Source: Deltaproteobacteria bacterium
GTDB lineage: Bacteria > Myxococcota_A > Polyangia > Haliangiales > Haliangiaceae
NCBI GenBank assembly: GCA_013813765.1
Contig: JACCRC010000528.1
Span: forward strand, 1-47,703
Reading direction: 5' to 3'
Length of the DNA stretch: 47,703 nucleotides
Below, one piece after another: positions 16,805-27,201 of the stretch (its first letter is position 1; every line of letters begins with the position of its first letter). Below the pieces are notes generated by a model that worked only from the letters and a program-made list of their open reading frames with translations, was not told the origin of the DNA and made no database searches. Made by a program: the position numbers and the translations under genes.

Positions 16805-17809
16805 GTGTCCGGGTTCGAGCACGCGTCCGTCCTCGCCGCGGAGGTGATCGAGCACCTAGCCCACCGAGATCATGGGCTTTATGTCGATGGGACCCTTGGG
16901 GGCGCGGGCCACTCCGCGGCGCTGCTCGAGGCTCTCCCGAACGCCTCGCTGATCGGCATCGATCGCGATCCGTCCGCGCTCGGAGCGGCCCGGGAGAAGC
17001 TGGCTCCCTTCGGCGCCCGGGCGCGCCTGATCCACGGTGAATACGCGGATCTACAGTTCATCCTCGCCGAGTTGAAGATCCCTCAGGTCGACGGGATACT
17101 GCTCGATCTCGGCGTGTCCTCACCGCAGCTCGATCATCCCGAGCGCGGATTTTCGTTCACGAAGGCCGGTCCGCTCGACATGCGGATGGATCCGACGCGG
17201 GGTCGGACCGCGCTCGAGCTGATCGAGGAGCTGAATCCGACCGAGCTCGCGGACGTGATCTTCGAGCTCGGCGAGGAGCGCCACTCCAAGAAGATCGCCC
17301 GGCTGATCAAGGAGGCGCTCGAGGCGGATCGGATCCACACGACGATCGATCTCGCGGCGGTCGTCGCCCAGGGGATCCCGCCGGCGGAGCAGCGCAAGTC
17401 GAAGATCCACCCCGCGACGCGCACGTTCCAGGCGCTGCGCATCGCGGTCAACGCCGAGCTCGAGCAGCTCGAGAAGCTGTTGTTCGCGTTCCCGGATCTG
17501 CTGACCCTCGGGGGCCGCTGCGCGATCATCAGCTTCCACTCGCTCGAGGATCGGCTCGTGAAGCAGCGGTTCCGCGACCTCGCATGGACCAGCTCGCTGC
17601 CGCGTCATCTGGCCGACAAGGACGGCGAGCGCTCCGATGCCGTGTGCGAGCTCGTCACCAGGAAGGCGATCGTCGCCACCGACGAGGAGACCGCGAGGAA
17701 CCCGCGTGCTCGCTCGGCGCGCCTCCGCGTCAGCGAGCGTACGGCAGCGCCGAATGTGCCGGCGATGCGGTTCCCGCCGCCCCCGCCGGTCGATCGCCGC
17801 CGGCGCTGA
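16805..17809 (+). CDS. rsmH: 16S rRNA m4C1402 methyltransferase RsmH (MraW)
   Basis: The 334-aa SAM-dependent enzyme N4-methylates C1402 of 16S rRNA. Motifs seen are HASVLAAEVIEHLA at the N-terminus, YVDGTLGGAGHSAALLE (SAM loop), GIDRDPSA, DGILLDLGVSSPQLDHPERGF, DMRMDP, HPATRTFQALRIAVN and ISFHSLEDRLVK. It opens the dcw cluster as in most bacteria, but without mraZ before it. The C-terminal ~30 residues, rich in Pro and Arg, overlap an opposing lipoprotein gene by 80 bp. GTG start at 16805, placed after a TAACGA box. The next dcw gene, ftsL, is nearly 900 bp downstream because two opposing lipoprotein genes intervene. Confidence 0.96.
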   Translation: MSGFEHASVLAAEVIEHLAHRDHGLYVDGTLGGAGHSAALLEALPNASLIGIDRDPSALGAAREKLAPFGARARLIHGEYADLQFILAELKIPQVDGILLDLGVSSPQLDHPERGFSFTKAGPLDMRMDPTRGRTALELIEELNPTELADVIFELGEERHSKKIARLIKEALEADRIHTTIDLAAVVAQGIPPAEQRKSKIHPATRTFQALRIAVNAELEQLEKLLFAFPDLLTLGGRCAIISFHSLEDRLVKQRFRDLAWTSSLPRHLADKDGERSDAVCELVTRKAIVATDEETARNPRARSARLRVSERTAAPNVPAMRFPPPPPVDRRRR

Positions 17810-18047
17810 ACACCGGGGTCTTCTTCGGCACCGGCCGGCCTGCGACGATCGCGACGATGCCGGCGACCACGAGCGGCGCAGCGATCGCGAGCGCGTCGCC
17901 GAGCGAATCATCCGGGCTCTGCACGGCATACGACGCCGCGAACACGACACCACCCTCGATCGTCATGCCGTAGCCGAGCGTCCGTACGACCTTCGCACGC
18001 TCCGGTGAGCAGCCGAGCAGCGCGAGCGGGAGCAGCCAGCGAACCAC
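17730..18047 (-). CDS. Small lipoprotein with two hydrophobic segments, antisense within the dcw cluster
   Basis: The 105-aa protein from the GTG at 18047 begins MVRWLLPLALLGCSPERAK, a lipoprotein signal with lipobox LLGC. Hydrophobic stretches around 30-45 and 52-68 and a Pro/Ala tail follow. Its last ~80 bp lie over the rsmH 3' end on the other strand, so the C-terminal tail sequence is constrained by rsmH. It follows the next lipoprotein gene on the same strand with a gap of about 18 nt, making a two-gene antisense unit inside the dcw cluster. Function unknown. Confidence 0.55.
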   Translation of the reverse strand: MVRWLLPLALLGCSPERAKVVRTLGYGMTIEGGVVFAASYAVQSPDDSLGDALAIAAPLVVAGIVAIVAGRPVPKKTPVFSAGGDRPAGAAGTASPAHSALPYAR

Positions 18048-18065
18048 GGCGATCAGTATGGCAGG

Positions 18066-18602
18066 TCAGGGCGCGGGATCGGAGGACGGCGCGACCGGGC
18101 CAGGATCGAGGCCCTTCGGGATCGCCGGGACGTCGCCTTCGATCGCGGGCGGCGGCGGCGGTGCCTCGAGGCAGCGCAGGATCTCCGGGTCCCGCATGAA
18201 CACGAAGTCGTGGATCTCGCGGTTGTAGACGTGGACGCGCTTCTCGAGCCGGCGCACGCGGCGGCAGTTGCCCTCACGCGCTGCACCGCCCGCGCGCTGG
18301 GTCAGGATCTTCGCCCACCGGAGGTGCTTCTCTCGCTCGGTCTCGGGTCGGGGCCCGGGCGTCGGGTCGGTGAGCTCACCGGCGGCGAACAGGCCGATGC
18401 CGACGGCCGACATGATCGAGAAGCCGGCCATGATCTCCTTCGTGTGCCCGGTGTACGGGGTGATCAGCGCGCCTCCGATCAGACCGACGACGCCGGAGAT
18501 CGCGAAGATCTCGCCGGCGAGCCGCGCCTTGGGTGCGGTCGTGCGCGTGCACCCGGTCAGGAGCGCGGGAACCAGGAGCAGCGTGAGCGCGCGTCGCCGC
18601 AT
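18066..18602 (-). CDS. Lipoprotein with glycine-rich membrane-like segments, antisense within the dcw cluster
   Basis: The 178-aa protein from the ATG at 18602 begins MRRRALTLLLVPALLTGCTR (lipobox LTGC). Two hydrophobic Gly-rich segments follow (IFAISGVVGLIGGALIT and IMSAVGIGLFAAGELT), then a basic helical stretch (REGNCRRVRRLEKRVHVYNR) and a Pro-rich C-terminus. The frame is open to 18842, but residues before the ATG look non-coding and would cross the ftsL start. It is transcribed away from ftsL, so their promoters are back to back in 18603-18701. Function unknown. Confidence 0.65.
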   Translation of the reverse strand: MRRRALTLLLVPALLTGCTRTTAPKARLAGEIFAISGVVGLIGGALITPYTGHTKEIMAGFSIMSAVGIGLFAAGELTDPTPGPRPETEREKHLRWAKILTQRAGGAAREGNCRRVRRLEKRVHVYNREIHDFVFMRDPEILRCLEAPPPPPAIEGDVPAIPKGLDPGPVAPSSDPAP

Positions 18603-18655
18603 CCTCTCAGTCTGGATCAGAACGAGAGAACTGCCTACGACCACGGAATGAGGCG

Positions 18656-18692
18656 AAAAAATTGCCCCTCCCCCCCGGCGCGCGTGTAGTGG
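18656..18692 (+). promoter_or_regulatory. Probable ftsL promoter sharing the A-tract/TTGCCC element
   Basis: Six A residues (18656-18661) run into TTGCCC (18662-18667). With a 17-nt spacer comes TGTAGT (18685-18690), a plausible -10. The A-tract plus TTGCCC is the same as upstream of ftsQ and ftsZ, but here the following bases are a C-run rather than GGGTGATCC. GGAG at 18691-18694 may act as a weak ribosome-binding site for the ATG at 18702. Confidence 0.45.
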
Positions 18693-18701
18693 AGCGACGC
18701 C

Positions 18702-19052
18702 ATGGCGCTGCCTGCATCGATGTACCGGATCTTCAGGCGGCCCGACGGAGAAGCGCCCTCCGTCCGCATCGTGATCATCGCGATGGTCCTGGTGGCGCTG
18801 ATGCTCACCGCGATCGGCGTGATCCGCGTGACCCGCCAGCACGAGGTGCTGCGGCTCGGCCTTTCGCTGTCGAAGAAGTCGGAGGACGTGCGGCGCCTGC
18901 GCGAGACGCGACGTCAGCTCGAGCTCGAGCTCGCGACCCTGACGGCACCGGATCGGATCCGGCGGCTCGCGACGCAGCTGGGCATGACGAGCGTGCCGCC
19001 CGACAAGATCCGCGTGATCGCTCCGCGCCCGAACAAGGTGGCGTCGCGATGA
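18702..19052 (+). CDS. ftsL: Cell-division protein FtsL
   Basis: The 116-aa bitopic protein has a short cytoplasmic N-terminus, one helix (about 21-42: VRIVIIAMVLVALMLTAIGV), then a periplasmic coiled coil with Leu/Arg heptads (SKKSEDVRRLRETRRQLELE) and the LTAPDRIRRLATQLGM block typical of FtsL/FtsB-like proteins. It bridges FtsQ/FtsB to the FtsWI septal synthase. Sequence identity is always low in this family, so the call rests on topology and on position: its TGA overlaps the ATG of ftsI (ATGA), exactly where ftsL belongs. Confidence 0.85.
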   Translation: MALPASMYRIFRRPDGEAPSVRIVIIAMVLVALMLTAIGVIRVTRQHEVLRLGLSLSKKSEDVRRLRETRRQLELELATLTAPDRIRRLATQLGMTSVPPDKIRVIAPRPNKVASR

Positions 19053-21127
19053 AGTCGAAGATCAAGCCGATGACTCCGGGCGTGCCGCACTCGGCGCGCA
19101 TCCGGGCCTACCTCGCAGGAGCGGTGGTGACCGCGGGGCTATGTGGAGTCGCGTGGAGCGCGTATGCCCTTCAAGTCCACGAGGCGGACCACTATCGCCA
19201 GCTCGCCGAGCGGCAGCACGCGCTCAACGTCGACATCCCGGCGCCGCGCGGCGACGTGATCGATGCGGTCGGCCGCCCGCTCGCGGTCAGCGCGGATGCG
19301 GATTCGATCTGGGCGAACCCACGCGAGATCAAGGACGTCACCGATACCGCGGAGAAGCTCGCGAAGCTCACCGGCGGAGATGCAGGCGCGCTCGAGCTGA
19401 AGCTCGGTGTCGACCGGAAGTTCGTGTGGGTCCAGCGCCAGGTGTCGCGCGAGACCGCTGCCAGTGTCCGCGCCGCGAAGCTGCCGGGCATCGTGGTCGC
19501 GAAGGAGCCGCGCCGCTGGTATCCGGGCAAGACGATCGGCGGCCCGGTGATCGGCCGCGCCGATATCGATAACCGCGGCCTCGAGGGCATCGAGCTGTCG
19601 ATGAACGACGCGCTCGTCGGCTCGCGCGGCGAAGGCCAGGCGGTGCGCGATGCGCGCGGGCGCAAGATGTTCGCGGATGGTCTCTCGCAGCCCGAGCCGG
19701 GCGCGACCGTCCAGCTCTCGCTCGACCGATCGATCCAGGCGATCGCCGACAAGGCACTCGCGGACACGGTGATCGCGAACAAGGCGAAGAGCGGCACGGT
19801 GGTCGTGCTCGAGGTCTCGACCGGCCGCGTGCTCGCGATGTCGAGCTACCCGACCTACGATCCGAACTCGACCGAGAGCCACGGCGGCGCGCGCAACCGC
19901 CCGGTGACAGATGCGTTCGAGTCGGGCTCGGTGATGAAGGTGTTCACCGTCGCGGCAGCGATGGAAGAGGGCATGATCAAGGCCGACACCGGCTTCGATA
20001 CCGCCTCGTTCGTCGTCGGTCCGAAGCGGATCATCGACGTCCACCCGTACAAGTACCTGACGGTCAACGACATCATCAAGCACTCGTCGAACGTCGGCGC
20101 CGCGAAGATCGCGCTGCGCCTCGGCCGCGAGAAGCTGTACGCGTATCTCCTGCGGTTCGGCTTCGGTGCGAAGACCGGGATCGAGCTGCCGGGCGAGCAG
20201 GTCGGCATGATGCGAAACGGCTCGCGCTGGCGCGAGATCGAGCTCGCGACGATCGCGTACGGCTACGGCCTGACCGTGACGCCGCTGCAGATCGCGGCGG
20301 GACTCGCGGCGCTCGGCAACCGCGGCGTCTATCACCCGCCACGGATCATCGACAAGGTGATCGATCCCGATGGCACCGTGCTCTACCAGCCGCTCGGCGA
20401 GAGCCGGCAGATGGTGACGCCGAAGACCGCCGAGGCGATGCGGAAGATCCTCGGCACGGTGTTCGAGGGCGGCAAGGAAGGCGGCACGGCGAAGGACATC
20501 ATCGTCCCCGGCTTCAAGTGCGGCGGAAAGACCGGCACCGCGCACAAGTACGATCACGAGACGAAGAAGTACGCGCCCGATCGCTACCTGTCGTCGTTCG
20601 CCGGGCTCGCGCCGATCGACAACCCCCGCCTCGCGATCGTCGTGATGGTCGACGAGCCGAGCGGCGGCGTTTACTACGGCGGCAAGGTCGCCGGCCCGGT
20701 GTTCGGCACGGTCGCGAGCGAGACGCTGCGCTACCTCGGAGTTCCCGGCACGACGATGGTCTGCCCGCCGCCGCCACCCGGGTACAACCCGTACCTCGAT
20801 CCGGCGGTGAAGACGTGTCTGCCGGGTCCGAAGTCGGTGGCGGTGCCCAAGCCCCTCGCCGCCGCAACACCCGCCGTGCCCGTGCCGGCGCCGGTGATCG
20901 AGGATGTCGAGGTCGCCGCGCCGATCGCTCCGGAGCCGGGTTCGATCGTGATCCCCGACTTCACGGGCCTCGGTGTGGCCCGCGCGCTGGACCTGGCGCG
21001 CGAGGCGCATCTCCCCGTCGATCTGAAGGGCTCGGGCCGTGTCGTCTCCCAGGATCCCGCGCCAGGATCGGTTGTTGCGCCGGTGCGTATCACGCTCACG
21101 TTCTCCGACGGTGCAGCGCCTCGCTGA
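19049..21127 (+). CDS. ftsI: Septal peptidoglycan transpeptidase FtsI (PBP3) with C-terminal PASTA domain
   Basis: The 692-aa class B penicillin-binding protein has a cytoplasmic N-terminus, one membrane helix (about 13-34), a dimerisation domain beginning RGDVIDAVGRPLAVS, and a transpeptidase domain. Its catalytic Ser294 lies in SVMK, with SSN (second motif) and KTGTA (third motif) following. A Pro-rich linker (about 565-625) leads to one PASTA domain (IVIPDFTGLGVARALDLA ... VVSQDPAPGSVV), more typical of SpoVD-type proteins and of some Myxococcota FtsI than of the E. coli form. The frame is open from 18662, but the ATG at 19049 overlaps the ftsL stop and starts the proper N-terminus. It crosslinks septal wall together with FtsW. 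Confidence 0.95.
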   Translation: MKSKIKPMTPGVPHSARIRAYLAGAVVTAGLCGVAWSAYALQVHEADHYRQLAERQHALNVDIPAPRGDVIDAVGRPLAVSADADSIWANPREIKDVTDTAEKLAKLTGGDAGALELKLGVDRKFVWVQRQVSRETAASVRAAKLPGIVVAKEPRRWYPGKTIGGPVIGRADIDNRGLEGIELSMNDALVGSRGEGQAVRDARGRKMFADGLSQPEPGATVQLSLDRSIQAIADKALADTVIANKAKSGTVVVLEVSTGRVLAMSSYPTYDPNSTESHGGARNRPVTDAFESGSVMKVFTVAAAMEEGMIKADTGFDTASFVVGPKRIIDVHPYKYLTVNDIIKHSSNVGAAKIALRLGREKLYAYLLRFGFGAKTGIELPGEQVGMMRNGSRWREIELATIAYGYGLTVTPLQIAAGLAALGNRGVYHPPRIIDKVIDPDGTVLYQPLGESRQMVTPKTAEAMRKILGTVFEGGKEGGTAKDIIVPGFKCGGKTGTAHKYDHETKKYAPDRYLSSFAGLAPIDNPRLAIVVMVDEPSGGVYYGGKVAGPVFGTVASETLRYLGVPGTTMVCPPPPPGYNPYLDPAVKTCLPGPKSVAVPKPLAAATPAVPVPAPVIEDVEVAAPIAPEPGSIVIPDFTGLGVARALDLAREAHLPVDLKGSGRVVSQDPAPGSVVAPVRITLTFSDGAAPR

Positions 21128-21175
21128 CAGCTTGCCTCGTTGCACGAAATCGGGGAGGCTGCGCGTTCGATCGGT

Positions 21176-23974
<2,799 letters not shown>

Positions 23975-25141
23975 GTGCTGTTCCACCTGCTGTACGGAAC
24001 ACTCAGCGACGACATCGGATGGCTCCGGGTCTTCCGCTACCCGTCGACCCGCCTGCTCGCTGCCGCGATCACGGCGCTGCTCCTGTCGTTCGTCATCGGC
24101 CCGTGGTTCATCGAGCGCCTCAAGTCGCGCCAGATCGGCGAGACGATCCGCGCCGATGGACCCGAGACCCACAAGAAGAAGGCCGGCACGCCGACGATGG
24201 GCGGCTCGCTGATCCTGTTCTGCCTCGCGATGTCGGCGCTGCTCTGGTGCGACCTGCGCAACGAGTACGTCGTGCTCGCGCTCATCGTCACGATCTCGTT
24301 CGGCGCGATCGGCTTCGCGGACGACTACCAGAAGGTCGTGCACAAGAACAAGGCCGGCATCAGCGGCAAGCTGCGCCTGTTCCTCGAGTTCGCGATCGCC
24401 GGTGGCGCGATGGCCTATCTATTCTATTCGGACGTGATGCCGGCGGAGGTCCGCCTCCAGCTCCAGGTCCCGTTCACGAACTTCTACACGCATGACGTCT
24501 CGATGCCGGCGTGGATGTACTCCATCTTCGGCGCGGTCGTCGTCGTCGGCACTGCAAACGCGGTCAACCTCACCGACGGCCTCGACGGCCTCGCGATCGG
24601 CCCCTCGATCATGAACGCAGGGACGTTCATGGTGTTCGCGTACATCGCGGGCGTGAGCACCACGCTCGTCGTGGGTGGTGGTAACGAGGTCACGATCGCC
24701 GAATACCTCCACGTCGCGCGGATCCCCGGTGTCGAGGAGCTCGCGATCTTCGCGGCCGCGCTGTTCGGAGCCGGCATCGGCTTCCTCTGGTACAACACGT
24801 ACCCCGCGCAGGTGTTCATGGGCGATGTCGGCTCGCTCGGCATCGGTGCCGCGATCGGCATGTGCGCCGTGCTCACGAAGAACGAGCTCGTGCTGCTGAT
24901 CGTCGGCGGCCTGTTCGTGGTCGAGGCGCTGTCGGTCATCATCCAGACCGGCGTCTACAAGGCCACGAAGAAGCTCAATCCGGCGACCGGCAAGATGGAG
25001 GGCAAGCGCATGTTCCGGATGGCACCGATCCACCACCACTACGAGAAGCTGGGCTGGGACGAGCCGAAGATCATCGTCCGGTTCTGGCTCGTATCCGCGC
25101 TGCTCGCGATGGTCGCGCTCGGCACCCTGAAGATGCGCTGA
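23975..25141 (+). CDS. mraY: Phospho-MurNAc-pentapeptide translocase MraY
   Basis: The 388-aa polytopic protein has about ten helices and transfers phospho-MurNAc-pentapeptide to undecaprenyl phosphate (lipid I). Family motifs: HKKKAGTPTMGG, GFADDYQKVVHKNKAGISG, NAVNLTDGLDGLAIG, VFMGDVGSLGIG and FRMAPIHHHYEKLGW with the HHH catalytic cluster. The GTG start is immediately after the murEF stop with zero spacing (TAAGTG). An ATG start would cut into the first helix, so the GTG is kept. The stop overlaps the murD ATG by one base. Confidence 0.97.
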   Translation: MLFHLLYGTLSDDIGWLRVFRYPSTRLLAAAITALLLSFVIGPWFIERLKSRQIGETIRADGPETHKKKAGTPTMGGSLILFCLAMSALLWCDLRNEYVVLALIVTISFGAIGFADDYQKVVHKNKAGISGKLRLFLEFAIAGGAMAYLFYSDVMPAEVRLQLQVPFTNFYTHDVSMPAWMYSIFGAVVVVGTANAVNLTDGLDGLAIGPSIMNAGTFMVFAYIAGVSTTLVVGGGNEVTIAEYLHVARIPGVEELAIFAAALFGAGIGFLWYNTYPAQVFMGDVGSLGIGAAIGMCAVLTKNELVLLIVGGLFVVEALSVIIQTGVYKATKKLNPATGKMEGKRMFRMAPIHHHYEKLGWDEPKIIVRFWLVSALLAMVALGTLKMR

Positions 25142-26541
25142 TGATGGACCTCGACGGAAAGACAGTCGTCGTCGTGGGCCTCGCGCAGACCGGCATCGCG
25201 GTCGCGAAGTTCTGCGTGAAGCGCGGGGCGCGCGTGACGATCACCGACGGCAAGCCCGCCGACCAGCTCGCCGATCAGATCAAGCAGCTCCACGGCGTGC
25301 CCGTGCGGTTCGCGCTCGGCGGCCACGACCTGACGACGTATCTCGCGGCGGAGCTGATCGTGATGTCACCCGGCGTGCCCTCGCTGCGGGAGACACGAGC
25401 GGCCGCTGCCGGCGGCATCCCGGTGATGGCGGAGATCGAGCTCGCGTATCGGTTCCTCGATCCCGGCGCCACCGTGCTCGCGGTCACCGGAACGAACGGC
25501 AAGTCGACGACCACGGCGCTGACCGGCAAGCTGTGCGAGGCCTCGGGCCGTCCCACGTTCTGCGGCGGGAACCTCGGCAACATGCCGATGATCGATGCGG
25601 TCGACCATCCGGCGAACGTGCCCGGCGGGTTGATCGTCGTCGAGGTCGCGGCGTTCATGCTCGAGAACTGCACCACGTTCCGCGGCAAGACCGGCGTGCT
25701 CACGAACATCACCGAGGATCACCTCGATCGGTTCGGCACGATGGAGCGCTACGCCGAGATGAAGGGCCGGATCTGGGACTTCCAGCGGCTCGACGATCTC
25801 GCGATCGCGAACGCCGCCGATCCGTGGGCGATGAAGGAGGCCGAGGGCATCCGCTCGCAGCTCTACACGTTCGACTCGCGCCCCGGCGCGAAGGTGGAGC
25901 AGGGCGCTGTCATGTCGGACGATCGCAGGCACCTCGTGCTGCGGATGCCGAGGATCGGCGAGGAGCTCTACCCTGTCGACGATCTCGTGATCGTCGGCAA
26001 CCACAACATGGAGAACGCGATGTGCGCGTATCTCGCGACGCGCGGCATCGGCCTGCCGGTCGACGCGATCCGCGCCGGTGCCCGCGCGTACCGTCCGCTG
26101 CCGCATCGCATGGAGCTCGTCGGCGATCGGGACAACGTCTACTACTACGACGACAGCAAGGGCACGAACGTCGCCTCGGTCGCCGCCTCGGTCCGCGGCT
26201 TCCCCCGCCCGCTCGTGTTGATCGCCGGCGGCGTCGACAAGGGCGGCTCCTACGAGCCGATGCTCGAGGCGCTCGACGGTGTCTGCAAGGGCATCATCCT
26301 GATCGGCAAGGCCGCACCGCTGATCCGCGAGGCGGCCACGGCGCACAAGGCGAGCTATCCCGTGATCGATGCGACCGACATGCACGATGCCGTGAAGCGC
26401 GCGACCGAGCTCTCCACCGCCGGTGATGCCGTAGTGCTGTCGCCCGCGTGCGCGAGCTACGACATGTTCCAGAACTTCGGGCACCGCGGACACGTGTTCC
26501 GTGAGGCCGTGTCTGCCGTCGGCGCGAAGCGCCTCGACTAG
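25141..26541 (+). CDS. murD: UDP-MurNAc-L-alanine:D-glutamate ligase MurD
   Basis: The 466-aa Mur ligase adds D-Glu to UDP-MurNAc-L-Ala. Motifs: VVVVGLAQTGIAVAKF (N-terminal Rossmann), TGTNGKSTTTALTG P-loop around residue 120, NITEDHLDRFGTMERYAEMK with the carbamylated-Lys position, HRMELVGDRDNVYYYDDSKGTN and SPACASYDMFQNFGHRGHVF. The family's ELSSFQLE stretch reads EVAAFMLENC here, keeping the acidic residue but replacing SS by AA and Q by M. The ATG overlaps the mraY stop (TGATG). It is the last gene of the first co-oriented dcw block; a tetR gene follows after 63 nt. Confidence 0.95.
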   Translation: MMDLDGKTVVVVGLAQTGIAVAKFCVKRGARVTITDGKPADQLADQIKQLHGVPVRFALGGHDLTTYLAAELIVMSPGVPSLRETRAAAAGGIPVMAEIELAYRFLDPGATVLAVTGTNGKSTTTALTGKLCEASGRPTFCGGNLGNMPMIDAVDHPANVPGGLIVVEVAAFMLENCTTFRGKTGVLTNITEDHLDRFGTMERYAEMKGRIWDFQRLDDLAIANAADPWAMKEAEGIRSQLYTFDSRPGAKVEQGAVMSDDRRHLVLRMPRIGEELYPVDDLVIVGNHNMENAMCAYLATRGIGLPVDAIRAGARAYRPLPHRMELVGDRDNVYYYDDSKGTNVASVAASVRGFPRPLVLIAGGVDKGGSYEPMLEALDGVCKGIILIGKAAPLIREAATAHKASYPVIDATDMHDAVKRATELSTAGDAVVLSPACASYDMFQNFGHRGHVFREAVSAVGAKRLD

Positions 26542-26583
26542 AGCTGGCGATCGCGAAAGGATCGCGATTGACCCGCCTCGCGC

Positions 26584-26610
26584 TTTCATGTTAGTCGTAT
26601 TAACATGAAA
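26584..26610 (+). promoter_or_regulatory. Perfect 10-bp inverted repeat overlapping the tetR start codon (probable operator)
   Basis: Arms TTTCATGTTA (26584-26593) and TAACATGAAA (26601-26610) are exact reverse complements separated by 7 nt. The right arm contains the ATG at 26605. TTGACC at 26568-26573 could be a -35 and TAGTCG at 26592-26597 a weak -10, giving transcription from the start codon itself. The block is strikingly AT-rich for this genome. A TetR dimer bound here would block both initiation of transcription and the start site. Confidence 0.7.
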
Positions 26611-27201
26611 TCTGCGAGGCGCTCGTATCGGCAGGGAGCTCGCGCGCACGCCGCCGAGCAGACCCGCGAACGGATCCTCGACGCCGCGGTGGCGTTGTTC
26701 TGGGAGCGCGACCCCGACGACATCACGCTCGACGATCTCGCGGCATATGCGGATGTGACCCTGCAGACGGTGCTGCGAAAGTTCGGTTCCAAGGACGCCG
26801 TGTTCTCCGCCGCACTCGAGGAGCGCAGCGGCACCGTGATGGAGACGCGCGAGCCGCCGGCGCCTGATCCGAAGTCTGCGATCGCGGTGCTGGTCGCGAG
26901 CTACGAGCAAATCGCCGACTGGAACTGGCGCGTGCTCCGTCACGAGACCGCGCAACCGATGCTGCGCAAGGTGCTCGCGGCGGCGCGCGTGCAGCACCGC
27001 GCGTGGATCGAGAGCTCGTTCGCGAGCGCCCTGCCCGCGCGAGGCCGCGCACGCGAACGCATGATCGACGCGCTGTTCACGGCGCTCGACTTTTACGTCT
27101 GGAAGCTGCACCGCCGCGATCTCGGGCGCAGCCGCGAGGACACCGAGGACCTGATGCTCGGGCTCGTCGAAGCGATCATCAGGGCAAGGAGCGATCGATG
27201 A
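26605..27201 (+). CDS. TetR-family transcriptional regulator
   Basis: The 198-aa protein has an N-terminal TetR HTH at about 18-65 (EQTRERILDAAVALFWERD, then TLDDLAAYADVTLQTVLRKFGSKDAVF). The helical ligand domain follows and is not assignable to a known ligand. The start codon lies inside a perfect inverted repeat, so autorepression is likely. Its TGA overlaps the ATG of the glycosyltransferase (ATGA), so regulator and enzyme are one operon, probably induced by the enzyme's substrate. The pair sits between murD and murG and has no evident role in wall synthesis; it looks like an acquired accessory module (inference). Confidence 0.92.
   Translation: MKSARRSYRQGARAHAAEQTRERILDAAVALFWERDPDDITLDDLAAYADVTLQTVLRKFGSKDAVFSAALEERSGTVMETREPPAPDPKSAIAVLVASYEQIADWNWRVLRHETAQPMLRKVLAAARVQHRAWIESSFASALPARGRARERMIDALFTALDFYVWKLHRRDLGRSREDTEDLMLGLVEAIIRARSDR

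Noticed and set aside
26550-26568. Hairpin ATCGCG-AAAGGAT-CGCGAT between murD and tetR as a terminator
   Set aside because: Only 6 bp and no T-tract after it; it overlaps a likely -35 element, so termination is not supported.
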